Below, one piece after another: positions 1 through 5,045 of a stretch of DNA of 5,089 bases. The stretch is from positions 1 through 5,089 of the forward strand of contig DATJWY010000169.1 of NCBI GenBank assembly GCA_035500775.1, given 5' to 3'. This DNA comes from DATJWY01 sp035500775 (lineage in GTDB: Bacteria > Pseudomonadota > Alphaproteobacteria > Acetobacterales > Acetobacteraceae). Below the pieces are notes generated by a model. That model ran no database searches. It was not told the DNA's origin and saw only the letters and a program-made list of their open reading frames with translations. The position numbers and the translations under genes are program-made. Numbering within the stretch: the stretch's first letter is position 1; every line of letters starts with the position of its first letter.

Positions 1-445
1 GGATCAGCGCCGCCGCGAGTCCGCCAATGCCGGCGGTGATGCCGGGGATCACCCGGAACGGAATGCCATGCGCGGCGAGCACCAGCGCCTCCTCGCCGCC
101 ACGGCCGAACACGTAGGGGTCGCCACCCTTCAGCCGCAGCACGCGCTTGCCGGCGCGGGCGAGGGTGATCAGCCGGGCGGTGATGTCCGCCTGATCCGCC
201 GAGGGCTTGCCGCCGCGCTTGCCGGCGAAGATGCACTCCGCGTCCGGCCGCGCCAGCGCGAGCACGCGCGGATCGACCAGCGCGTCATGCACGATCGCAT
301 CCGCCTGGGCGAGGCCGGCGATGGCGAACAGCGTCAGGTAGCCGGGATCGCCGGGACCCGCGCCGGCAAGCCAGACATGGCCGGGCGGCAGCTCCGGGAG
401 CTTGCCGGAGAGCAGGTGCAGGGCGGGGGCGTCGGTCAGCGGCAC
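1..445 (-). CDS. cobA: Uroporphyrinogen-III C-methyltransferase (SUMT), 5' part, cut by the left edge
   Basis: SUMT transfers two methyl groups from S-adenosylmethionine to C2 and C7 of uroporphyrinogen III, making precorrin-2 in the cytoplasm; this is the branch point into corrin synthesis. Only the first 148 residues are inside the window; family members are about 260-280 residues, so the C-terminal part lies to the left. Visible motifs: the SAM-binding loop GAGPGDP (about 28-34), DALVDPRVL (54-62), KRGGKPSADQADI (76-88), LKGGDPYVFGRGGEE (105-119) and VIPGITAG (132-139). The order and spacing are those of SUMT. The start is GTG at 445, chosen because it gives a normal-length N-terminus and has GAGAG nine nt upstream; no ATG, GTG or TTG lies just upstream in frame. 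It is transcribed divergently from cbiD across a 185-nt gap. This appears to be the simple SUMT form, but a C-terminal fusion cannot be excluded from the part seen. Confidence 0.95.
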   Translation of the reverse strand, partial: MPLTDAPALHLLSGKLPELPPGHVWLAGAGPGDPGYLTLFAIAGLAQADAIVHDALVDPRVLALARPDAECIFAGKRGGKPSADQADITARLITLARAGKRVLRLKGGDPYVFGRGGEEALVLAAHGIPFRVIPGITAGIGGLAAALI

Positions 446-454
446 TTGGGTTGG

Positions 455-459
455 CTCTC
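455..459 (-). promoter_or_regulatory. Ribosome binding site deciding the cobA GTG start
   Basis: On the minus strand GAGAG precedes the GTG at 445 with nine nt between. It is a modest Shine-Dalgarno match, but the only purine-rich stretch close to the start, and it supports GTG 445. Confidence 0.45.
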
Positions 460-485
460 GGGCGGAAATGATTCCAAATTTATGC

Positions 486-537
486 GGGTCTGGGGGCGCT
501 GCCCCCAGCGGGACGCGGGGCAGAGCCCCGCTGCTTC
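486..537 (+). repeat. Twin-hairpin repeat, copy A
   Basis: Two adjacent perfect hairpins joined by a CGGG-containing linker. Hairpin 1 is CTGGGGGC-GCT-GCCCCCAG (490-508, 8-bp stem). Hairpin 2 is GCGGGGC-AGA-GCCCCGC (515-531, 7-bp stem). It has the same architecture as the copies at 2877-2928 and 4989-5043 (outer CTGGGG/CCCCAG in hairpin 1, AGA-type loop in hairpin 2, then a pyrimidine end in CTTC). Here it lies in the non-coding gap between cobA and cbiD, in the probable 5' leader or upstream region of cobA. No T-run follows either end, so a classical terminator is not supported. Confidence 0.8.
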
Positions 538-562
538 GCTGAAAAGATCAATCGATAGGGCT

Positions 563-603
563 GCTGGCATTACAGCATCCAAACGATTGGATGATTTGCC
601 AGC
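563..603. promoter_or_regulatory. Nested dyad upstream of cbiD (candidate operator)
   Basis: Two concentric inverted repeats share nearly the same centre. The outer arms are GCTGGCA (563-569) and TGCCAGC (597-603). The inner arms are CATCCAA (576-582) and TTGGATG (587-593), around ACGA. All 14 pairs are perfect. The right outer arm overlaps the candidate -35 hexamer of the cbiD promoter, which is where a repressor site would be expected. It differs in sequence and AT content from the twin-hairpin repeats. It could bind a dimeric regulator or fold in RNA if transcription starts further upstream. The regulator is unknown. Confidence 0.5.
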
Positions 604-623
604 GCGTGCGCTTGCTCTATAGC
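596..623 (+). promoter_or_regulatory. Candidate sigma-70 type promoter for cbiD
   Basis: TTGCCA (596-601, five of six matches to TTGACA), a 16-nt spacer, then TATAGC (618-623, four of six matches to TATAAT). The expected transcription start is about 630, immediately before the GTG at 631, so the transcript would be leaderless or nearly so. That fits the absence of a Shine-Dalgarno sequence before this gene. Inferred from sequence only. Confidence 0.5.
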
Positions 624-630
624 GCGGGGC

Positions 631-1725
631 GTGGAGCAAGAGCGTCCGCTTCGCCGTGGCTGGACCACGGGCAGTTGTGCGACCGCCGCCGCCAAGGCGG
701 CCTACGCCGCCCTGTTGACCGGCGTCTTCCCCGATCCGGTGGAGATCACCCTGCCGCGCGGCGAGCGCGCTGCCTTCGCCTTGGCTGAGGAGGAACTCGG
801 GCCAGGGCAGGCGAGCGCCGGGGTCATCAAGGATGCCGGTGACGACCCGGACGTGACGCATGGCGCCCTGGTGCGTGCGCGGGTGCGGTTGTTGCCGCCC
901 GGTGCCGGGGTGCGGTTCCGCGCCGGTCCGGGCGTCGGCATGGTGACGCGGCCCGGCCTGCCGGTCGCGCCCGGCGAGCCCGCCATCAACCCGATTCCGC
1001 GCCAGATGATCGTGCGCGCCCTGGCCGAGGTGGCGGGCGCGGATGTGGACGCGGAGGTCGAGATCTCGATTCCCGGCGGCGAGGCGCTGGCGTTGCGCAC
1101 GCTCAACGCGCGCCTCGGCATTGTCGGCGGGCTGTCCATCCTCGGCACCACGGGCATTGTGGTGCCGTATTCCTGCTCGGCCTGGATTCATTCCATTCAT
1201 CGCGGCATCGACGTGGCCCGTGCCGCCGGCCTTGCCCATGTGGCCGGCGCCACCGGCAGCACCTCGGAGGCTGCGGTTCGGGCGCTCTACGGCCTGCCCG
1301 AGGTGGCGCTGATCGACATGGGCGATTTCGTCGGCGGCATGTTGAAATATCTGCGCACTCATCCGGTGCCGCGCGTCACCGTGGCCGGTGGGGTGGCGAA
1401 GATGACCAAGCTCGCGCAAGGGCGGCTGGATCTGCATTCCAAGCGCGGCAGCGCCGATCTCGCCGCGTTGGCCGGCATGGCGACGGCTTCCGGCGGCTCG
1501 GTGGCGCTGGCCGCCGCGATCACCGGCGCCAACACCGTCGCCGAGGCTTTTGCCCTGGCAGGCGCCGAGGGGATCGGCCTCGGCGACGCGGTGGCGGAAG
1601 CCGCCCGGCAGGTCGCGGCCGAGGTCGTGGCAGGCAGCGGCATCGCGCTCGACGTAGTGGTGTTCGACCGGGACGGCGCATTGCTCGGGCACGCTCATCC
1701 GCCGCTCCTGAAGCGACGCCGGTAA
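631..1725 (+). CDS. cbiD: Cobalt-precorrin-5B (C1)-methyltransferase CbiD
   Basis: CbiD uses S-adenosylmethionine to methylate C1 of the corrin precursor, cobalt-precorrin-5B to cobalt-precorrin-6A in the anaerobic route. The 364-residue length is normal for the family. Family landmarks run end to end: RRGWTTGSCATAAAKAAY (8-25), VTHGA (75-79), GPGVGMVTRPGL (99-110), GEPAINPIPRQMI (115-127), ISIPGGE (145-151), RLGIVGGLSILGTTGIV (161-177), GDFVGGMLKYLR (231-242), and the GGVAKMTKLAQG (253-264) to DLHSKRG (267-273) block. GTG 631 is the first possible start after an in-frame TGA at 592-594 and puts the N-terminal motif where it belongs. There is no clear ribosome binding site; see the promoter just upstream. 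It stands alone on the plus strand, divergent from cobA, and its last 31 nt overlap the end of cobM. With aerobic-type neighbours it probably fills the C1-methylation role of CobF; that role is inferred. Confidence 0.96.
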   Translation: MEQERPLRRGWTTGSCATAAAKAAYAALLTGVFPDPVEITLPRGERAAFALAEEELGPGQASAGVIKDAGDDPDVTHGALVRARVRLLPPGAGVRFRAGPGVGMVTRPGLPVAPGEPAINPIPRQMIVRALAEVAGADVDAEVEISIPGGEALALRTLNARLGIVGGLSILGTTGIVVPYSCSAWIHSIHRGIDVARAAGLAHVAGATGSTSEAAVRALYGLPEVALIDMGDFVGGMLKYLRTHPVPRVTVAGGVAKMTKLAQGRLDLHSKRGSADLAALAGMATASGGSVALAAAITGANTVAEAFALAGAEGIGLGDAVAEAARQVAAEVVAGSGIALDVVVFDRDGALLGHAHPPLLKRRR

Positions 1726-2453
1726 TCGGGATCGTAGAGCGCGCTCTCGCGGAAATCCTCCACCGCCAGCGCCGGCCCGATCAGCACCAGCGCGGTGCGC
1801 TCGATCGGATCGGCGGCGATTCGCGCCTCGATGTCGCCGAGCGTGCCACGCGCGATGCGTTCCTCCGGCCAGGTTGCCCGCACCACCACGGCGACCGGGC
1901 AATCGGCGCCGTAATGCGGCAGCGTCTCCGCCACCACCTGGCCGAGGGCATGGATGGCGAGATGCACCGCGAGCGTCGCCCCCGTGGCGGCGAAGGCGGC
2001 AAGCGTCTCGCGCGGCGGCATGGGCGAGGCGCGGCCGGAGACCCGGGTCAGCACCACGCTTTGCGCGACACCCGGCACGGTCAGTTCCCGCTCCAGCGCG
2101 GCGGCGGCGGCGGCGAAGGCGGGGACGCCGGGGGTAAAGCTGACCGGGATGCCCCGGCGCTTCAGCCGCCGCGCCTGCTCGGCGACCGCGCTGTAGAGGG
2201 AGAGATCGCCGGAATGCAGCCGCGCCACGTCGTGGCCCGCTTCATGCGCGGCGACGCATTCCGCCTCGATCGCATCAAGGTCGAGCGGGGCGGTATCGAC
2301 GATGCGGGCGCCGGGTGGGCAATGGGTGAGCAGCTCCCGCGGCACCACCGAGCCTGCGTAGAGGCAGACGGGGCAACGTGCCAGTAGGTCCCGGCCGCGC
2401 AGGGTGATGAGATCGGCCGCGCCCGGGCCGGCGCCGATGAAATGAACGGTCAT
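1695..2453 (-). CDS. cobM: Precorrin-4 C11-methyltransferase
   Basis: CobM (CbiF in the anaerobic route) methylates C11 of precorrin-4 to give precorrin-5, using S-adenosylmethionine. The protein is 252 residues, normal for the family. Motifs: FIGAGPGAADLITLRG at the N-terminus (5-20, SAM-binding loop), CLYAGSVVPRELL (30-42), ARLHSGDLSLYSAVAEQ (77-93), FTPGVPAFAAAAAALERELT (106-125), VAQSVVLTRVSGRASPMP (129-146) and a C-terminal ALVLIGPAL (221-229). The residues around LTRVSGRA distinguish CobM/CbiF from the other corrin methylases. ATG 2453 overlaps the cobE stop as ATGA, so translation is probably coupled. It is the last gene of the cobL-cobE-cobM unit. Its end overlaps the convergent cbiD end, leaving no room for a terminator between them. 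Confidence 0.97.
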   Translation of the reverse strand: MTVHFIGAGPGAADLITLRGRDLLARCPVCLYAGSVVPRELLTHCPPGARIVDTAPLDLDAIEAECVAAHEAGHDVARLHSGDLSLYSAVAEQARRLKRRGIPVSFTPGVPAFAAAAAALERELTVPGVAQSVVLTRVSGRASPMPPRETLAAFAATGATLAVHLAIHALGQVVAETLPHYGADCPVAVVVRATWPEERIARGTLGDIEARIAADPIERTALVLIGPALAVEDFRESALYDPDYRRRFRSGG

Positions 2454-2941
2454 GGTGCCCGTTGTCTGGATTGTTGAGCGGTTTGGAAGGCCAGGGGCGG
2501 AGCCTCCGGCCTTCCGGTCGCGATAGCACAGGTAGCGGCGGCGCTGGCGATGCGGGGCAGGACCAGCCGCGCCCCCGCGCCAGCCGCCGCGAGCGCGCAG
2601 CCCTCGGCCACCGAGGCGAAGCCGGTCGCCGCCTCGGCCCGCGCCGAGCGGGTGACGCAGCCGGGCTGCGCGGCCCGTAACGCCTCCGGAGAGATCAGCA
2701 CCAGCTCAAGCCCGAGCCGGGCGGCGGCTTCGCGCGGTCCCGCTTCCTCGGCCTTGCCGGCGGGAATGGCAAGACAGCTCGGGCTGTGCCCGACGAGGAT
2801 GGCGACCCGCCTTATCAGGGCCGCGATCTCCTCGGCCGGGCAGAAGGCACGACAGCCGATGCCAGCAAACCAGTCGGGGGTCTGGGGCCTCAAGGCCCCA
2901 GCGGGTCCAGGGCAGAGCCCTGGCCTTCCTTCGCCAGCCAT
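2450..2941 (-). CDS. cobE: Cobalamin biosynthesis protein CobE (CbiG C-terminal domain) with a repeat-derived N-terminus
   Basis: A 163-residue single-domain protein matching the CobE/CbiG C-terminal fold, an accessory of corrin synthesis whose exact biochemical role is not settled. Family features: AGIGCRAFCPAEEIAALI (26-43), GHSPSCLAIPAGKAEEAG (49-66), then the ATGFASVAEGCALAAAGAG block with LVLPRIASAAATCAIATG near the C-terminus. The CbiG N-terminal domain is absent, as in aerobic-type CobE. The start is ATG 2941, sharing its A with the cobL TGA (TGATG) and preceded by AAGG four nt upstream. Oddity: residues 7-20 (PGLCPGPAGALRPQ) are encoded by a twin-hairpin repeat, and the recognisable domain begins only around residue 24. 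The only later in-frame candidate start ahead of the domain is a TTG at residue 17, itself inside the repeat. The C-terminal tail overlaps another hairpin (2485-2515). Function of CobE: confident; true N-terminus: less so. Confidence 0.9.
   Translation of the reverse strand: MAGEGRPGLCPGPAGALRPQTPDWFAGIGCRAFCPAEEIAALIRRVAILVGHSPSCLAIPAGKAEEAGPREAAARLGLELVLISPEALRAAQPGCVTRSARAEAATGFASVAEGCALAAAGAGARLVLPRIASAAATCAIATGRPEAPPLAFQTAQQSRQRAP
2485..2515. repeat. Imperfect hairpin in the 3' end of cobE, possible degenerate repeat copy
   Basis: Inverted arms GGAAGGCC (2485-2492) and GGCCTTCC (2508-2515) enclose, after one A-C mismatch, a five-pair inner stem (GGGGC with GCCTC, one G-T pair) and a GGA loop. 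The left part GAAGGCCAGGGGCG also occurs on the minus strand of the right-edge repeat (complement of 5030-5043), so it may be an eroded member of the same family. It encodes part of the CobE tail (GRPEAPPLAFQ). Confidence 0.5.
2877..2928 (+). repeat. Twin-hairpin repeat, copy B, inside cobE
   Basis: Hairpin 1 is CTGGGGCCT-CA-AGGCCCCAG (2882-2901). Hairpin 2 is CCAGGGC-AGA-GCCCTGG (2907-2923). The first 29 nt (2877-2905) are identical to 4989-5017. The remainder differs from that copy by one substitution in the loop and three single-base insertions there. It lies entirely within the first 22 codons of cobE and is translated in a stop-free frame. Confidence 0.85.
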
Positions 2942-4152
2942 CACGCCTTGACCCCCACCCATTGCGTCACCGTCCGCGCCGGCCGAAAGCCGCGCATCGG
3001 GCCGAGCGGCTCCAGATGCTCGACCGCGATCCGTGTCAGCGATCCGCCGAGGCGGCGCTGCTGCCCGATCAGCACCGCCTCGGTTTCCACCGCGACGGCA
3101 TTCACCACCATCCGCCCACCGGGGCGCAGCGCGGCCCAGGCGGTTTCCAGCACGCCTTGCCGGGTCGCGCCGCCGCCGACGAACACCGCGTCCGGCGTTG
3201 GCAGCCCCGTCAGCGCCACCGGGGCCGCGCCGGTAATGACCTTCAGCCCCGGCACCCCGAGCGAGGCGGCGTTGCGCGCGGCGCGGCTGGCGCGGTCGGT
3301 CCGCTCGTCCAGCGCCACGGCGCGATTCGCCGGGTGCCGCAGCATCCATTCGATGCTGATGGAGCCTGAGCCGCAGCCAATGTCCCACAGCATCTCGCCC
3401 TGCAGCGGCGCGAGCGTGGCGAGGGTCATGGCGCGGATCTCCCGCTTGGTGATCTGCCCGTCATGCTCGAACAACGCATCCGGCAGCCCGCAGGCGAGGG
3501 GGATGATCCGCGCTCCCGGCGCCGCGACCACCTCCATTGCCACCAGATTGAGCGGGTCGATCCCCTCCGGCGGCCCATCCTCGGCGGTGCAGACGCGGAC
3601 GCGTTCGCGCGGACCGCCCAGCGACTCCAGCAGCCAAAGCCGGGATGGGCCGAAACCATGCGCCCGCAGCAGCGCGGCGAGGGCGGCGGGGGTGGTCGCG
3701 TCGGCGGAGAGGGCGAGCAGCCGCGCGCCGGGTTGCAGACGGGGCAGCACGGCTTCCAGTGGCCGGCCGCAGAAGGAGAGCTGCGCCACCTCCTGCGCCG
3801 CCCAGCCAAGCCGGGCGCAGGCCAGCGAGAAGGCGGACGGGGCGGGCAGACAGAGCGTTTCCTCCGGTGGCACGATCCGGGCGAGGCTCGCGCCGACGCC
3901 GAAGCAGTAAGGATCGCCCGAGGCCAGCACCACGACGGCCTCGCCGCGCCGGGCCAGGATCGCCGGGAAGGCGTCGCTGAGCGGGCTCGGCCAGGCCAGG
4001 CGCGCGCCGGTGATGAGCCGATCCGCCAGCGCCAGATGCCGCGCCCCGCCCACCACGAGCGCCGCGCCGGATAGCAGGGCGCGGGCGGCCGGGGAGAGCG
4101 TCTCGACACCGTCCTCGCCGATGCCCAGGATGGAGAGCCAGCGCCGGGTCAT
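2941..4152 (-). CDS. cobL: Precorrin-6Y C5,15-methyltransferase (decarboxylating), CbiE-CbiT fusion
   Basis: CobL methylates C5 and C15 of precorrin-6B and removes the carboxyl group of the ring-C acetate, giving precorrin-8. Two fused domains are visible (403 residues, family-typical). The N-terminal CbiE-like methylase has GIGEDG (10-15), GGARH (35-39), ASGDPYCFGVG (77-87), PSAFSLACARLGW (105-117) and FCGRP (127-131). The C-terminal CbiT-like domain opens with FEHDGQITKREIRA (228-241), followed by the class I SAM motif WDIGCGSGS (256-264), the acidic ALDE after it, FVGGG (324-328) and RPARTVTQWVGVK (390-402). I chose ATG 4152 because it leaves a usual short lead before GIGEDG; an in-frame ATG at 4167 would add five residues, and neither has a clear ribosome site. 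It heads the cobL-cobE-cobM unit and ends in TGATG with cobE. It is divergent from cobK with about 23 nt between starts, so its promoter must lie in the cobK 5' coding region. Confidence 0.97.
   Translation of the reverse strand: MTRRWLSILGIGEDGVETLSPAARALLSGAALVVGGARHLALADRLITGARLAWPSPLSDAFPAILARRGEAVVVLASGDPYCFGVGASLARIVPPEETLCLPAPSAFSLACARLGWAAQEVAQLSFCGRPLEAVLPRLQPGARLLALSADATTPAALAALLRAHGFGPSRLWLLESLGGPRERVRVCTAEDGPPEGIDPLNLVAMEVVAAPGARIIPLACGLPDALFEHDGQITKREIRAMTLATLAPLQGEMLWDIGCGSGSISIEWMLRHPANRAVALDERTDRASRAARNAASLGVPGLKVITGAAPVALTGLPTPDAVFVGGGATRQGVLETAWAALRPGGRMVVNAVAVETEAVLIGQQRRLGGSLTRIAVEHLEPLGPMRGFRPARTVTQWVGVKA
2946..2949 (-). promoter_or_regulatory. Ribosome binding site of cobE inside the cobL end
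   Basis: On the minus strand AAGG lies four nt before ATG 2941, within the last codons of cobL. Together with the TGATG junction it supports coupled translation and the choice of ATG 2941 upstream of the repeat-encoded segment. Confidence 0.5.
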
Positions 4153-4175
4153 TGTCCGGCGCGCCATGGATAACG

Positions 4176-4982
4176 ATGCAGCGGATAAACCTTCTCATCC
4201 TGGGCGGCACGGCGGAGGCGTCCGCGCTCGCCCGGGCGCTGGCCGGGCGTGCCGGGCAGTTCGACGCCACGCTCTCCTTCGCCGGCCGGACGCAAAACCC
4301 GGTTCTGCCGCCCATTCCCTGCCGCATCGGTGGGTTCGGCGGCGCTGCCGGCCTCGCCGCTTATCTGCGGGAGCAGGCGGTGGATGTGCTGGTCGATGCC
4401 ACGCACCCGTTTGCCGCCCGCATCAGCGCCTCGGCGGTGGAGGCCGCGTGCGCCGCCGGCATTCCGTTGCTCGCGATCCGCCGCCCGCCCTGGGTGGCCG
4501 GGCCGGGCGATCGCTGGCAGCCCGTGGCAAGCATGACGGACGCGGCGGCGGCGCTCGGCCCCGTGCCGCGCCGCGTGCTGCTCACCATCGGCCGTCAGGA
4601 CCTGGCGCCGTTCGTCGCTGCTCCCTGGCACCGCTACCTGATCCGCAGCGTCGATGCCCCGCCGCCGGAATTGCAGCCCCCCGGCGCCGAGGTGCTGACC
4701 GCGCGTGGCCCGTTCGACGCGGCGGGGGAGCGGGACCTGCTGACGCGGCATGGCATCGAGGTGCTCGTCACCAAGAATGCCGGCGGGGACGCGACAATCG
4801 CCAAGCTGCATGCCGCGCGGGCGCTCGGCCTGACGGTGGTGATGGTGGAGCGGCCAGCTTTGCCCGATGGGGCGGTGGAGAGCGTCCCGGATGCGCAGGC
4901 CGCCCTGGAGTGGTTGCTTAGAAGGCCAAGGGCGCTGCCCCTGGACCCCGCCAAAGGCAAGCCTTTGGAATCCTTTACTTAA
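4176..4982 (+). CDS. cobK: Precorrin-6A reductase with a repeat-derived C-terminal tail
   Basis: CobK reduces precorrin-6A to precorrin-6B with NADPH, supplying the substrate of CobL. From ATG 4176 the protein has 268 residues. Motifs: nucleotide-binding LLILGGTAEASALA (6-19), SFAGRT (34-39), RIGGFGGAAGLAAYL (50-64), VDATHPFAARIS (73-84), LLTIGRQDLAPF (135-146), YLIRSVD (154-160), ARGPF (176-180) and VTKNAGGDATIAKLHAAR (198-215). A TTG at 4152 would add eight residues (MSGAPWIT) and overlap the cobL start; ATG 4176 begins just before the nucleotide-binding strand as expected. Only a weak GGA precedes it. Residues 249-268 (RPRALPLDPAKGKPLESFT preceded by R) are encoded by the inverted repeat after the natural family end near SVPDAQAALEWL, so this tail is probably an accidental, non-catalytic addition. 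TAA at 4980-4982. Confidence 0.96.
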   Translation: MQRINLLILGGTAEASALARALAGRAGQFDATLSFAGRTQNPVLPPIPCRIGGFGGAAGLAAYLREQAVDVLVDATHPFAARISASAVEAACAAGIPLLAIRRPPWVAGPGDRWQPVASMTDAAAALGPVPRRVLLTIGRQDLAPFVAAPWHRYLIRSVDAPPPELQPPGAEVLTARGPFDAAGERDLLTRHGIEVLVTKNAGGDATIAKLHAARALGLTVVMVERPALPDGAVESVPDAQAALEWLLRRPRALPLDPAKGKPLESFT

Positions 4983-5045
4983 GGTTTTGGGGTCTGGGGC
5001 CTCAAGGCCCCAGCGGGGTCCAGGGGCAGCGCCCCTGGCCTTCTA
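4919..5045. repeat. Large inverted repeat with internal hairpins at the cobK 3' end
   Basis: Arms 4919-4951 and 5013-5045 (33 nt each) are reverse complements except for one position (A4929 against C5035). Each arm also folds on itself: CCAAGGGC-GCT-GCCCCTGG (4926-4944, one mismatch) and CCAGGGGC-AGC-GCCCCTGG (5020-5038, perfect). The spacer holds CCAAAGGC-AA-GCCTTTGG (4951-4968) and CTGGGGCCT-CA-AGGCCCCAG (4994-5013). The left arm encodes the start of the CobK tail. The unit could act as a bidirectional transcription barrier between convergent genes, but no T-run marks it as an ordinary terminator. Confidence 0.88.

Noticed and set aside
446..630. Cobalamin riboswitch in the cobA-cbiD gap
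   Set aside because: No B12-box-like conserved core or multi-branch fold could be found. The structure present is a repeat element and a short nested dyad, and the cbiD leader appears to be nearly absent.
436..1902. A 488-codon minus-strand open frame opposite cbiD
   Set aside because: It is a high-GC shadow: low-complexity Arg/Ala/Gly/His-rich translation with no family motif, entirely opposite well-recognised genes.
2786..3910. A 374-codon plus-strand open frame opposite cobL and cobE
   Set aside because: The translation is Ser/Arg/Pro/Ala-rich with no recognisable domain, and the opposite strand encodes clear CobL and CobE.
4951..4976. Rho-independent terminator formed by CCAAAGGC-AA-GCCTTTGG after the cobK core
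   Set aside because: The hairpin lies before the cobK stop codon, and what follows (AATCCTTTACTT) is not a proper T-run. I keep it only as part of the repeat.
4152..4982. cobK starting at TTG 4152
   Set aside because: It would overlap the cobL start and add eight residues before the nucleotide-binding strand; ATG 4176 gives the normal N-terminus.
4919..5045. A small non-autonomous transposon (MITE) with 33-nt terminal inverted repeats and TA target duplication
   Set aside because: TA does lie at both outer ends, but the inverted homology continues outward into coding sequence on both sides. That fits an inverted duplication of a gene end plus repeat better than a simple insertion.
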